This document shows positions 1-11,155 of a stretch of DNA of 64,000 nucleotides, piece by piece (positions within the stretch are counted from its first letter, which is position 1; each line of letters opens with the position of its first letter). This DNA comes from Bolinopsis microptera (taxonomy: Eukaryota; Ctenophora; Tentaculata; Lobata; Bolinopsidae). Under the pieces are notes generated by a model. It was not told the DNA's origin and made no database searches. It saw nothing but the letters and a program-made list of their open reading frames with translations. The stretch spans positions 6,703,908-6,767,907 of the forward strand of contig NC_087082.1 in assembly GCF_026151205.1 (NCBI RefSeq), in the 5' to 3' direction. Position numbers and translations under genes: made by a program.

Positions 1-41
1 TGATTAGAACTCGATAATAGTAGAACAGTTAGACGCGCGAT

Positions 42-125
42 CACGTGGGCGCGTCACGTGCGTACCACGTGCCACCAATAGCATACGCCGAGTCTATACC
101 ACGTGACACGAAAGCGCACCACGTG
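42..125. promoter_or_regulatory. Cluster of five CACGTG E-box palindromes
   Basis: CACGTG occurs at 42, 55, 66, 100 and 120, five times in 84 bp. CACGTG is the core site of bHLH-ZIP factors (Myc/Max, USF, MITF/TFEB). It lies about 210 bp upstream of the ATG at 333, so it could be promoter-proximal. However, CACGTG also sits inside several transposons and a coding minisatellite in this window, so the cluster may be transposon-derived. Function is inferred only. Confidence 0.4.
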
Positions 126-332
126 ATATGAAACATCGTAACCGTCCACTTCTTTTAGACGCAAATTCCTGGGAACGTTGCCAAAGCAGCTAATTCTTGG
201 AATTTCTCCAACGCGTGGCGTGAGAAGTTGGCGACTAGCCAGCTACCCTTGTCCGTGCCCTAAAAATAGTATTGTTTTGCTTGCTCTCCTTCCAGCTCTT
301 GTTCCTGCTAACGTTCAAGCTATTGCTCCACT

Positions 333-557
333 ATGACAGATCGGTTTGACATTCAGATTGATAAACTGCTTTCCAATCGTGTTCCGGACAGTACAGTTAG
401 AGTCAACAACTGGGCTCTAAACAAATTTAATTCTTGGCTTCAGTCATCCAGATTTGCTCGTGACTTCAATGACCTTGACCAAATTCCTGTTCAACGACTC
501 AACTACATTTTAGAGTGCTTTCTTGTTTCTGTTGATATAGCTTGCTTTTCATCGTAA
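333..557 (+). pseudogene. Fragment resembling the N-terminus of a Crypton/DUF3504-type tyrosine recombinase
   Basis: A 74-codon frame opens with ATG. Residues 20-36 read STVRVNNWALNKFNSWL, followed by an acidic LDQIP segment and a LNYILECFL stretch. This resembles the SAM-like N-terminal domain preceding the catalytic region of Crypton/DUF3504 tyrosine recombinases (pattern T-x-R-x-x-x-W-x-x-x-x-F-x-x-W, then an L-N-x-x-L-x-x-F-F segment). The match then fades, and no catalytic domain with the R..H-x-x-R..Y residues is visible downstream. It is either a first exon with a donor near the LECFL segment or a truncated relic. The assignment rests on pattern memory, not a search. Confidence 0.35.
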
Positions 558-780
558 ATATATTTTCTATTGCTTGTTTAACCGGTATAACTTCAATTGT
601 GCTACTTAATCTTAATTTACTACTGTTAGTACGTTATCGTATCACTTGTTATCACCATCACAAATAGAAATGAAAATATTACTAAAATCAGACCCGTATT
701 CCGAAATAAAAACTATTTTATCACTCTCTTATAAAGTATAAATCCCTTGTCGAAATCGCCGGAGATAATTATAATCCATA
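558..780. other. AT-rich spacer, nothing recognised
   Basis: No credible coding, RNA or repeat feature was seen between the recombinase-like fragment and the hairpin-rich block. Confidence 0.5.
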
Positions 781-799
781 AACACTTCACGCTCAGGGC

Positions 800-1475
800 T
801 AAATAAATGTAATCCCTCAGCTGGCGCTTCGGGATTACATATTAACACAAAACTCGTGCGCTGCGCGCACTCGTATGTGTTTATCAGATCATCCCGCTAG
901 CGCGGGATGATCTGTTATATAAACCCTTTGCGTGGCGGGTTTATGTTATTATAAATACCTTTAAAAGCTGCGCTTGCGTGAGACCTAATTCCTGCGTGAG
1001 ACCTAATTTGTCCGTTCGACCTAGTTACATCTTGGTGACAGTTAACCATTGAAGCTCTTAACTAGTACATGCGTTAACATGTTCTGCTTTAGCAAGCCTG
1101 AGAGTATCCCGGATCCATTCAGCTCCATCATCTACCACTTCATCAAGCCTATAATTTTGTATTTCTCCGATTCATACATCATACAACCATGGCACCGGTT
1201 AAACAAGCAAGTATTATCATGTAAATGTAATTGTAATGATAAGTAACTGATAAGCGAGCACAAACGTATATAACACACATAACCCCGGCATGCGCAGGGA
1301 TTATATTTCAATTTTTCCCGCAACGCGCGGGAAAAGTTTGTAATAATTTCGAGTGCGAAGCACGAGGGATTATTATGAAAATAACCCCGACGTGCTTTAG
1401 CACGAGGGGTTATTTTAATATAACTTAAGCGTGCCGGTGTTATGTGTTATAAACCCCTCCGGGTTAGTGCTAGGA
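800..1475. repeat. Block of consecutive short hairpins (foldback-type repeat)
   Basis: A succession of 25-40 bp near-perfect hairpins with G+C-rich loops and AATCCC/GGGATT or ACCCC/GGGGT stems. Examples are GTAATCCC...GGGATTAC (about 808-838), the perfect palindrome GATCATCCCGC/GCGGGATGATC (about 887-912), ATAACCCC...GGGATTAT (about 1279-1306), TTTCCCGC...GCGGGAAA (about 1315-1336) and AATAACCCC...GGGGTTATT (about 1380-1414). There is no coding frame. The organisation resembles the arms of the foldback elements elsewhere in the window, but element ends and a target-site duplication were not identified. Confidence 0.5.
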
Positions 1476-1479
1476 CCAA

Positions 1480-2040
1480 CAAATTTGACATTTTACTCTT
1501 AAATATAGCTATATGATTATGAGATCATTATGGAAAATATGAAATGGAATTGGGGACTACCAAATAAATACAACTAAGGTACTATGACTTTTGAAATTGG
1601 CGTTATATCTAAACATTATTCCTCAGTCAGAACGTTGAATGAATATGAATATCGATAAGGGGCGTCGAGTTAAGCCTGGCAAGCGATAAAAGCTAATAAT
1701 GATATCGTGTCATGAAGTTTATCAAAGTAGACGACTATAATACATGGCTTATATCAAACACGACAAAATTAACCGAACCGGACAAAATCAAATGTAACCG
1801 TCGAGACAAGTTTTGGAACTGGTCCAATTAATGTAAGAGTTTAAGTAATGTAAGCAGTGTGCTGGAGTTTTGCCAGCGCCTGCAATTAGACCGATACGTA
1901 GATCGAGTGTATTTATAGTTCTTACGTTAAGCCATAGGTCACGTGACATTTTTTACCAATGCGCGTCGTAGTAGTTAGTCACGTGATACACGTCATCAAA
2001 ACACGTGACAGTACGCGGTTGAAATTCTCATCGAATGTCA
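1480..2040. other. Non-coding spacer with three CACGTG sites
   Basis: No gene seen. CACGTG occurs at 1940, 1980 and 2002, again clustered. Confidence 0.4.
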
Positions 2041-2059
2041 AAACAAAACAAATCTTGTT

Positions 2060-2215
2060 GAGCCAAATTAGCGGGGCGGGATTATAAAAGCTGTGCCGGG
2101 GTTATTTATTCAGCGGGAAAAAACTAACAGCGGGAGCCGGGATTATCAGAATCTATTTAGCGGGAGCCGGGATTATCAGAATCTTATTCTATCCCGGAGG
2201 GGTTTATAAAAGTGT
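2060..2215. repeat. GGGATTAT-type direct repeats related to the upstream hairpin block
   Basis: Two copies of a roughly 30-bp unit (AGCGGGAGCCGGGATTATCA followed by GAATCT) lie at about 2131-2185, preceded by GCGGGATTATAAAAGC and GCCGGGGTTATT. The words match the stems at 800-1475, so these may be the two sides of one old element. Confidence 0.4.
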
Positions 2216-2674
2216 AATTACTGAACTCCCTGTTAAAAGGCTCGCGCTATATCTCCACCAAAAGCACATCCAATTTAATATGTATGAAATATGTCTATAA
2301 CTTGCTTGACTCTGCACTAAGTTGACGTGTCTAGACCAAAATTGAACTGCAAATCGTTTGAAATCACTTTCGAGGCACATCAACAAAAGCTACTCACGCT
2401 ATTGTGCTTTTCACGGAGAAATTAGTGTTTAATTTGTTCCTATTCTAACTATTGACCGTGAAACGATGGTTTGATCAAATAATAAATATAAACATTAATT
2501 AGACAAATAGTTCTTGTGTCTTGCAAACACACGAACTGAGACCAGGTCACTGATGTCTGATTGATGTTGAGTAGCTGACGATGTTGAGTAGCGGGTGTAA
2601 TTCTCACAAAGGTACTAAATAAACATGCCTATTAGGAATACAGGTTTTGGTTAGTTAACAGTAAACAACAATTA

Positions 2675-3212
2675 CCTTACAAGACTTTTTTGTGGCGGAC
2701 CAATTTGCGACGACCGAAATTTTGGCGGTCCGAAAATATGGCGAAATTGAACAAAAACCGTCACATTTCGGACGTCACAGAAAATAAGGGTATTTTTCAT
2801 CATTTTGTTTTCTGACACAAAGGAAATTCAAAATTTTCTAAAAATCGGTAAAATCATGTTGAAACAAAATGAAACTTATAAATCGATTTCTTCATCTTCC
2901 TCTATACTTAAGGGGTCCGGCTCGACTCTTTCAGTTTCACGCTGTTCTCCAGTATACTCCCAGGAGTAAGATTCTCGGATAAGCGTATTACTTGACATTA
3001 AATTCATCATGGAATATTGTGTTTATTTGTCCCACCATCATATCACTAACTTTTCAAGAACAAAATGAATTGATGAAGCCACAATTATTGGAATGAGCTA
3101 AAAATAATGCGACGGATTCTATTACGACGACCGAAATTTTGGCGGTCCGAAAATATGGCGAAATTTCGGGAAAACCGTCGCATTTCGTACGTTATGAAAA
3201 AGTCTTGTAAGG
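2675..3212 (-). mobile_element. 538-bp CCTTA-ended DNA transposon with TA target duplication
   Basis: The terminal inverted repeat CCTTACAAGACTTTTT at the left is matched by AAAAAGTCTTGTAAGG at the right, and the dinucleotide TA lies immediately outside both ends (2673-2674 and 3213-3214). A subterminal segment (ATTTTGGCGGTCCGAAAATA) is present near both ends, in direct orientation. It is an internally deleted, non-autonomous copy. It keeps a short minus-strand coding tail (2876-3010) homologous to the tail in the element at 52425. It shares the CCTTA end and TA duplication with the elements at 51268, 53259 and 55241. Confidence 0.75.
2876..3010 (-). pseudogene. Acidic C-terminal tail, probably of a transposase (relic)
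   Basis: A 44-residue minus-strand frame from ATG at 3010 to TAA at 2876 has central residues SYSWEYTGEQ, then an acidic stretch ending EEDEEIDL. The element at 52425-52934 contains the corresponding YYTWDCTGEK ... QEEIYL stop in the same position relative to its ends. The shared W-[ED]-x-T-G-E motif plus the acidic end argue that both are remnants of the same protein C-terminus. By position it would be the transposase of the autonomous parent, but the transposase class is unknown. Confidence 0.5.
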
Positions 3213-3905
3213 TAGACAGTAGCATTTTTGATCATTTTATTTACGGGCACAAAGAAGCGTTACTAGCAATTGTGCTGTACACTGTAGTTAGTAAATGTGA
3301 AATGTAAACCAAACTTTTTTGATCGGCCGCGCGCTGAACCAGTGTTGCAAAGTAAAAAGTGTGTATTTTTTGTACATTTTTTAGTGAAAATTGAGTTATT
3401 AATTTATCACTTTTTATTATTAAATCTTAGATAGCTAATAATTTATTTAATTATTAACAGGCCCCTTAACGTGGGCAATAACATACGCTTTATAAATTAT
3501 ATAAACAAATTCAAGTCTATTTTTCTGATTTTGCTAACTGTTTCTTTAGATCTGTTTCGGTCTTTTGTGGGAGTTCCCACATCTGCTGGTTGAGAATGCT
3601 CAACATAACATACATGATGCATGACTGCTTTATTGACCCGGGCAGGCCCCGGGGGCAGACATCCCAACACCAGTGCGTTGGGACATAGTGTTGGTCTGTT
3701 TCAGGATGAGTTAGATCCCAGAGAAGCCGCCATCTCCTCTACTGCTTTAGCTCAGCGGCAGCATGAGCCCTGGTTTCCTGCCACATTGGTACTTCTGAAA
3801 GTACAGAAAGGTGGTGGATTTCGGGGTCCAGGATCCTCCCTCTTTATTCTTTAAGGTGTTATCATTTCTCTGAGATGTTTGCAGAGTCTTTGTTTTATAG
3901 TCTTT

Positions 3906-5015
3906 CTAGTTGGCTAAGTCCTGGAGAGATTCATTTTGTTCCCAAAGAAATTCTACTCTCCTAATGAATGCTTTTTGGGTGCTGCTTTTTGTTGATATCA
4001 GAACTTCTTCTAGATAGGAATATGGTTCAGTTCCATTTAGTTCTTGTTTAAGTTGAAGGTGACTGGTATCATGGACTTCTAGACATAGCAGAAGCTGGTG
4101 TTCAGGAGAATCATCGAAGTTGTTACAGAAACGACAGGTTTCACCACTGTTTTCACCCATGATCTTCTGGATACCTGCAAAGAATGGTGAGCTGCCGTGA
4201 ATATTATTTTATTTTATTCTGCTGTCTAGATCTTTACCTGTGTTGTGTCCGAATATGAAGTTATTCTTGTCTAGGAGCAGCCCACTGTTCTTCATCTTGG
4301 TGATGATACCAAGTATCTTGGTCTCCTTGCTGATTCCTATAGTTTTGCATAGGAGATTTGTCTCAATGGTATCAAACCAGACCTTTTGTTCTAGGTCAAT
4401 CATCCTAGTTCCGTGAGACTTATTTTCTTTCCAAAGGAGGTACTTTTTAAGTGACATGGTCAAAGCATGAAAGCTTGGTGTTCTGCTTTCATCAACTTGG
4501 TAGAGGGTAGCTGAAAGATTGTCACCTTGTGTGAGTATTTTGCACATGAATTTAACCGAGAGAGCTTCGAGTTGCACATTCAGTGGTGGGAGGTGGAGAG
4601 CAAGTTCGGTTAATTCCCTTTGTGGGTTCAGGACTGATCCAGATATTTTTAGAATTATTTTATTCCAGAAGCTTTTAAATTGATTGAGACACTTGTGAAG
4701 CCAAATAGGTGCTGCGTAGAACAGTTTAGTGAGGACCATTGTCTTAAGGAGGAGAGTGAGGCTGTAAACGTTTAGACCGTAGTTGTGGTTAGTTGATTTT
4801 GTTATTAATCTTCACTTTCTTTTGCATTCTTTAAGTTTTTGAGACGCATGTTTCTTGAAATTGAGGTCTTCATCTACTATTACCCCAAGGACCTTCGTAC
4901 TTTGAACGTAGTTGATGCTTTTCCCATTAATACATAATTCTGCAGGTTTCTGTTCTTCATTATAGGCTGCAGTTTTCAAGATTATTGCCTTCGTTTTATT
5001 TGTATCACAGTTCAC
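3906..5015 (-). pseudogene. Post-RT region of the retrotransposon (three frame-shifted pieces)
   Basis: Three pieces lie at 4812-5015, 4209-4739 and 3906-4160. The first carries the typical post-palm segment with ...KVLGVIVDEDLNF, as in many Jockey/CR1/RTE enzymes. The second begins VLTKLFYAAPIW, the usual thumb/connection motif (L-x-Y-x-x-x-W). The third has CRFCNNFDDSPEHQLLLC, a C-x2-C-x8-H-x4-C knuckle common at the C-terminus of such elements. Frame breaks between the pieces make it non-functional. Confidence 0.65.
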
Positions 5016-5132
5016 TACTAGCTTGTTCTTGATTCACCACTTGCTGAGGTGGTCACATACCATCTGCATGGCATCCGGAGATGTTCTCAAAGGAAATCAT
5101 AAGTGTACCGTCATCAGCAAATTTGTAGCAGC

Positions 5133-6011
5133 TTAGATGTTGTGCGTCATGTCTGCTATGTATAGGATAAAGAGGAGAGGTGAAAGTACAGCCCCCTGAG
5201 GTAGTCCAAATATTGTACATTTTCTTTTTTCTCCTTTATAGTTGTTCACTTTTAGACATATCGTCCGGTTGAACAGGAAACTTCTCAGCACGTTAAGAAT
5301 ATTTCCTTGAATACCGAGAGTTGATAGTTTGACACATAGTGATGGAAGATGAACACTATCAAATGCCTTTTCGAAGTCAAGGAAAAGCACTATACATGCC
5401 AGCTTCTGTCGTTTAACTTCCTCAAGGTTAGCCAGCATTCTGAAAAGATATCGCATTGTTGATCTCCCTCCAATAAAACCTTCCTGATCTTCATCAAGAG
5501 TTCCTTCAATGTCCAGGAAGAGTCTCAATCTTTTATCTAGCACTCTTTCACAAATCTTTCCAAAGTAGGATGATATGGAAATCAGTCTATAAGCACCAGG
5601 TAACATGTAGCTGGATTTTCCTTCTTTCCTTATGAATGTTACGTCGGAAGTTTTCCACAGCCATTTTCCTGTGCTCATACACCAGTTAAATATGATCTGC
5701 AAAACGTGAAGACAATTTGTTTTTATGTGTTTGAGGATGGTAGGGTGAATATTGTCTGCATCACATGATTTGTCATTTGTTTCTTGCCTTTCTATAGCTG
5801 CTTTTATCTCGTCTATGAAAATAGGGTTGTTCAGCGGATCATCTTCATTGTAACTACTTGCAGATTTGCTGCTAACATTCTTTAATTTACTGAACTCATT
5901 ATTTACATGCATTTCGTGCTCTTGGTCATTGGGTTGGTTTTGAAGGTGTTTTCCTGTGAAGAAAGTATTAAATAACAATTCTTCCTTATCTTTTTCAGAT
6001 GTGACCAGCAA
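5133..6011 (-). pseudogene. Reverse transcriptase fragment of the non-LTR retrotransposon
   Basis: A 292-codon frame holds RT palm and finger motifs: YRLISISSYFGKICERVL (motif 1-2 region), DEDQEGFIGGRST, then LFLDFEKAFDSV (catalytic motif A aspartate in F-x-D-F-x-K-A-F-D), and GLPQGAVLSPLLFILY (motif B). The frame ends in a stop just after DMTHNI. The catalytic FADD box (motif C) is present immediately downstream at about 5105-5130 but in another frame, so the copy is inactivated by a frameshift between motifs B and C. Assignment to the Jockey/CR1-like clade is by general pattern. Confidence 0.75.
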
Positions 6012-6115
6012 CTGGGAGTTGATCTTTGCTTAAATCTTTCTAAAGCTTCTAAAGCTTCATTAGATAGAGTTGTAAGTGTAGGACACCAATTTATCACTAA
6101 TTGTACACATATCAC

Positions 6116-7538
6116 AAATTATTTTATTATAATAAAACCACTTCTGTGAAATGGTTATTTAACTAAATATGAATTGATTGTCAGATTGTGGGTCTAAAAT
6201 ACAATTTTGTTTTACTAAAATTTTGTTTTACTATTCTCTTTCAAAAGTATTCCAAGTGATTTGTATCAGTGCATATTTTGATTTTGAACACATTGCGAAA
6301 GATTTGATTTCGATTTATGAAGTTTGAAAAAAGTTACTGCAATGCATGAAATTTGGGAAGTGTGCTTTCGTTGGAGATATAAGCTGCGCCTTGTAAAATA
6401 GCTCACATTCCCAAAATACAATAATATAATTTTTTAAATCTGGGCAAGTTGAATTTTATCATGCATCCTTTACTTGCAGTAGCCCGTGACCGCCATACGT
6501 CATGTAATACGCTTAGGCACATGACGTGTAAGTGAACATTTGGGGTGAAAAATAATAAACTTCAACAAGGTATATTATATCCAAAATTTAAGCACAGAAT
6601 TTGAGCAAAAATGGGTAAGTTTTTATATTCACTAATTTGGATGTTTGACCGTGTAAATCTTCATATAATTGTTAAATTTTGATTGTTGTTTCATGTGTTA
6701 TAGCCCTCATGTAGGGATTTTGGAGCACGAAATTTCTTATCTTATATAGCTCGGAGTAGCTGCCAGTGGTATGACTAGGATATTATTATTATTTTGAATA
6801 GCGATTTATAGTGTGTTCTTTTATGAAAAACTTGTTCACAATTTGTTGGTGCCCTATGCTACTGGTATGTGCACCAAAAAAGTCTTAAACTTATCAAGGT
6901 AGGCCACCCTATCACTGAGGACCCTAAGACTTCCTAAACAGAGAGCTTATATGTTGCTTTGTCGCCCCACTCTAGACAGATATACAGTAAGAGAGATGGG
7001 ATTCAAACAAAATAATAGTATATTATATTGCTCCTAATGTTCATTGTTCCATCTGATGAAAGTGGACCATCTAATATTTTGGCTTTAAGTTTAATATTCA
7101 TAGAAAATGTTGAGTAAGTAGCCCAATACACTGTCATTCACTGCCCCTTCTAAATGTCAAAAATTGAAATACACCTCAGCCCCCCTGTATAGAACAAAGA
7201 AGTAAAATAAAACTCCATTTAAAATTGGGAAATGTATTTCATTACATCAAATCTGATAATATCAAAAACTGTAACTAAAGTGCCCCTCTTAAGTATTCTA
7301 ATGTATGCAACGAATCAGCCTACAAACATTTGCATAACCTCTATTTCAAGCACTTAACCCCTAAATGTTTACAATTAAGATTTTGTAATATCGTGATGCC
7401 CTTAATGTCTCCAACATTTTCAAAAATGAACAGTTATTATTTTTAAATGTTTACTATTATTCTAGTACATGAATATATTGGATAAGTAACAACTAGCAAT
7501 ATAAATTGCTTCAATACAAGTTCTAACATGATGTGAGC
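6116..7538. other. AT-rich intergenic region, no gene recognised
   Basis: No convincing reading frame. There is a short inverted pair, ACGTCATGT ... ACATGACGT, around 6497-6530 (CRE-like half sites), and an ATG followed directly by a GTAAGT donor-like string at about 6610. Neither could be tied to a gene. Confidence 0.4.
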
Positions 7539-9385
7539 TCATGCCAAGTCACGATTCATATAATCAATTACACTGCATGGTAGATCATCTTGATTTGGAG
7601 TATTATCAATGTCTTGATCAAGATTTCTCATTTGCTCTCTCATATTGAAATACAGCTCTTCATCAGTATCAAAGTTTTCCTCATTATATCCGTCCTCATA
7701 GATCGGAGACGTTGCTGTCGTTGATATAGATTCTGAACGCTCTGTGTCTGTTTCCACTGTGAGAAATATGGCTGTTTTGCTACCCTCCATCATATTTGAA
7801 GGTTTACTTATTGACCAATTTCCATTCTCCTTCATTATTTTAAGAGAATTATCTGGGGTTGAGGATCCTACCCTCTGTCTGCAGATGAATACTTTTTTGA
7901 TTTTCTGCTTGTACTCTGGAGTCCACAAAACGATTCTTCCTGTGAGAATCTTGTTTTCGGAACCACTTTCACACACCATTTCAACTGATTCCACTCCCTC
8001 AGAGAAAATCTTCTCCAAACTCTCACAGTCACCTTGACATGGTGATATTACAAGCTCGGTGCTCTCATCCGATGCTGGTTCATTTGGAAGGGACCATTCT
8101 GTAAGAATCCTTTTTATGTCCCCTCTCGACATACAAGATCCTGAAGAACTTGACCTTGATGTTGATGGTAAACAGCTTTGGCTTTCTGCTCTTTTTGTAT
8201 TAATGAAGGGTTCGTCAGAATCACTGTCAGAGAATTCCAAGTATTGTGTTTGTGCATGGTAGACATCTCTAGCTGTCTTGAGAGGTATTTTAGGTTTGCA
8301 TGGGAATTTTCCAAAAAACAACTCAGGTTTATCTTCATATTCATCATCAGAAACATCTATTAAAGCAGGTAGCATTGCTTCACATGTCAAAAGAGAGTTT
8401 GGGCTATTAATTTCTCTAAATTGAAACTCATCATTGCCAGCTGACTTGGACACTTCGTGATATAATGTGAGGGGTACTGCACACTTTTTCCTTCTGACAC
8501 TTTGAGAAAGGACTGAACTTGTACAACTCTCAAATCCACTATCAGCAGTCTCAAACTTTGATCTTGAGCGACAGGGAAACGTATGGTTAAGTCCTGATTT
8601 TCTACTCATATTGAATTTAGTATGGTAATCACCACTGTTGAATGTTATAGGTCCTGGCTCTGATCTTCTTAACAGCCCATGTGCAGACCTGCAGATTTCC
8701 TCAAAATCTGAATACGATCGACTCTGTGCAATATCTTTTTCAGGCAATTCTATGGTGGTGTCAGCTTCTATTTCAACTTTTTTACTTTGATTTTGAGCAA
8801 CATGATTCTCTTGCAAATCCTCCTTTTTCTTTGTATCGTCCTTGACTTCTTTGTTCAGGTTCCTTTTGAAACGAAGACTGTTGGTTCTAATAAAACTGAC
8901 AAAATGTGTAAGAGGATTTGAATCAGGCTTAAGTTTGTCATGAATAGTAGTCGATGATGCTTCTTTTGCACCAACACATTTGTCAGGTTCTTTGATCACA
9001 GAGGTTTGCAAATCGTTATTTGTTGTTGCTAATTCAAGTTCCTGCTGCAATCCATCTATCAAGGTACAGTCAGAGCCCTGTTTGTGGTGACCACGGGTCT
9101 TACCTTTGAATCCCTGGTTTACATTCTGGCTTGAAGTCTGATCTGATTGTAGCAGATTATTATCAGCAGTGGGTTCATCCTTCGAGTCTTTGGATAGGAG
9201 TATATTATATTCAATTTGGTCTAGAACTAAATTGTTATTGACAGAATTTTTGATGGGTCCAATGTCATCATCTGGGATGTAATCAAGACTTCGCTGCTGG
9301 TTGATTAAAACTTCCGGGCATTGGCTGTCAATATCTGAAATGTTTTGATTATTGTTAAGAGTTTGTTGTTTTTGGCTTTTTGGTT
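7539..9385 (-). CDS. Large terminal exon of a protein of unknown function (Ser/Asp/Glu-rich, disordered)
   Basis: A continuous frame of 614 codons plus stop, with no in-frame ATG at its start. It opens after the acceptor TTTTTAG at 9386-9392, whose phase fits the exon at 9603-9715. The product is low-complexity and probably disordered, with acidic/serine segments (EFSDSDSDEP, STSRSSSSGS), a basic patch (RFKRNLNKEVKDDTKKKEDL), the motif RSYSDFEEICRSAHGLLRRS, and an acidic end DEELYFNMREQ...VIDYMNRDLA. No domain was recognised and no transmembrane stretch was seen. A consensus-like donor (AAAG|GTAAGA near 9107) inside the frame hints at alternative splicing. Confidence 0.65.
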
Positions 9386-9602
9386 CTAAAAACTTAGAAG
9401 GACTTTTTTACCCATATATCAAATAAATCTGTCGATATTTTAATTGCATAGTCCACAGATCTTACTCTTAACTCGGTATGATTGAGTCAAGCATTATATA
9501 TACTACTCCTCCCCTGCCGAAATAAAATGTACAGGACTACGTCATGTGCTTTTGATAAAAAAAGGGCCAAACAAGGACCACTAGACTTAGCATGTTACTT
9601 AC

Positions 9603-9715
9603 TTTCTGAAAATGTGCGATTGAGTAATTTCTGAACATTATCTATAATCTCCGAAAGACTTGTACTTAGTATATCAGTTTGAATGATACCATCTTTGCTT
9701 GCTTCAGTGGCATTG
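9603..9715 (-). CDS. Internal exon of the same unknown gene
   Basis: 113 nt between acceptor TTTCAG (just above 9715) and a perfect GTAAGT donor (9602-9597). It carries one leading base, 37 codons and one trailing base. The encoded stretch includes GIIQTDILSTSLSEIIDN and ends LLNRTFSE. The trailing base plus the AA at the start of the 9385 exon completes a codon and keeps the frame open. Helix-forming, possibly coiled-coil. Confidence 0.65.
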
Positions 9716-9962
9716 CTGAAATATGTTTGGTCATTAAGTTTTTGCTAGTTCGTTGTCTTAGTCTGTTAAAATAACTTTAGCTTGACCATTAATCAGGGTA
9801 TCACCGATTATTTTACTGAGTGAAACACGAGGGCTATATTATATATAGATCCGATGACACCATTGGCTCACTCAGAGACAATATTGAAGGTTGGTATATT
9901 ATATAGTGGCATCTAACAGTTCAACATATATTTCCGACTTGTCTTTGAGTTTACTATAATAC

Positions 9963-10065
9963 TGATCTTGTGCTAATGTGCTATATAACAAGTCAAACCT
10001 GATGTAAGATCTAAGATGATATTGTTCCTGGTCACTCAATCCGTCTGAGACTCTATTATCTTCAA
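9963..10065 (-). CDS. Internal exon of the same unknown gene
   Basis: Acceptor AATTTACAG lies directly above 10065. There are two leading bases, 33 codons (including QEQYHLRSYIRFDLLYSTL) and two trailing bases if the GTATTA donor at 9962 is used, which matches the single leading base of the 9603-9715 exon. The frame stays open for 20 further codons to a TAA, so a different 3' end is possible. Confidence 0.55.
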
Positions 10066-10271
10066 CTGTAAATTTTATTTATAATATTTGGTTACCTGTT
10101 AATGGTGCTTTGGTAAGGTGACACAATTATCTTATCTACATATTATTATAAAATTATAATGATACTGCTATGTTATATAATGTATCTTTACATTGAAATA
10201 ATTATAAATCATGTCACCTTTACATGGAAATATTTGTTCAAATTTGCTAATTCCTATCTTCAAATACTTAC

Positions 10272-10344
10272 GCCAATAGTTCAAAGATATCAGACAGTCA
10301 TCAAGACTGTGTTGTGTCGAGGGCTCGTGCCCACAGGGAGGATG
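10272..10344 (-). CDS. Internal exon of the same unknown gene
   Basis: 73 nt between acceptor TTTAACAG and a perfect GTAAGT donor (10271-10266). 24 codons (beginning HPPCGHEPSTQ) plus one base, phase-compatible with the exons on both sides (0 in, 1 out). Confidence 0.55.
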
Positions 10345-10476
10345 CTGTTAAATCAAGATATGATTACAATGATTTGCATGAGCAGTATGTATAGATTTTA
10401 AACTCTAGGTTTTATATCAAATCATTGAAGATTTTAGTACATCTACCTTGGGTACAACAATATAAATGTATAGTAC

Positions 10477-10596
10477 CTCAAAACGAGCAAAGCTGTCCGA
10501 GATGTCACAAAGGTTAGTCTTGATTTGAATTAATGTCAGTATAGCTTTCTCACTTGATGTCGAGGAGCTCCTGGTCACTGATATCTCTGGTTTTTC
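10477..10596 (-). CDS. Internal exon of the same unknown gene
   Basis: 120 nt, exactly 40 codons, between acceptor TTTTTTAG and donor GTACTA. The other two frames are closed within the first 50 bases. It contains a serine-rich run then EKAILTLIQIKTNLCDISDS, a likely amphipathic helix. Phase 0 in and out. No family recognised. Confidence 0.6.
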
Positions 10597-10900
10597 CTAA
10601 AAAATTGAGGCTTTATTTAGAGAACTCTCCAACATGCCAGGATGTCATAGCGGATTTGCCAAATTGATAGGCATTCAGTGGTTTTCGAGATGTGAAGGTA
10701 ACTGGTAATTTGCATCGGTCACCAACCATGGGTGAATTTCCTTATTGCCAAATTAATCAAATATCAGCAGTGTTAGCCTTAAAATAGTGTACGTGTACTA
10801 CATTATATGGACCTTTACTGATAGTTGAAATTCGACATATGACGTCATCTAGCGTCATCTAGCGTCATCTAGCGTGAAATATCGCCAGATGATGATAGAT

Positions 10901-11155
10901 GACGCTAGATGACGCTAGATGACGCTAGATGACGCCAATTAGCGACATTGTCGCTAATTGCACGGCACCTTTCGGATGTCGCTATCTGACGCTTTCTGGC
11001 GCTATCTAGCGCTACATGACGCTATATGACGCTAGATGACGCTAGATGACGCTAGTCGCTAGATGACGCTAGATGACGCTAGATGACGCTAGATGACGCT
11101 AGATGACGCTAGATGACGCTAGATGACGCTAGATGACGCTAGATGACGCTAGGCA
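10901..11155 (+). repeat. 10-bp tandem repeat GATGACGCTA in the left arm
   Basis: Runs of GATGACGCTA, the densest at about 11030-11150, within the foldback arm. Confidence 0.8.

Larger units (their letters stand above)
3596..6115 (-). mobile_element. Degenerate non-LTR retrotransposon (Jockey/CR1-like), 5'-truncated
   Basis: Minus-strand fragments in order encode reverse transcriptase (from about 6.0 kb down to 5.0 kb), a connection region (4.7-4.2 kb) and a cysteine/histidine motif near the C-terminus (about 4.1 kb). These are followed by a 3' UTR with an AATAAA on the minus strand near 3632 and an ATG-rich microsatellite-like tail near 3600. The reading frame is broken at least four times. 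No endonuclease domain was recognised upstream of 6115. It is an old, inactive copy. Confidence 0.75.

Noticed and set aside
3621..3854. Plus-strand 77-codon frame
   Set aside because: Antisense to the 3' UTR of the minus-strand retrotransposon.
6595..6660. ATG immediately followed by a GTAAGT donor-like string, preceded by CRE-like half sites
   Set aside because: Looks like a short first exon, but no in-phase downstream exon was found.
7744..8363. Plus-strand and alternative minus-strand frames opposite the 7539-9385 exon
   Set aside because: Shadows of the long minus-strand frame.
10613..10729. 38-codon minus-strand frame with ATG (MVGDRCKLPVTF...) just upstream of the 10477-10596 exon
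   Set aside because: No good donor at a workable distance; splicing to the next exon would need an intron of about 35 bases. Left as a possibility only.
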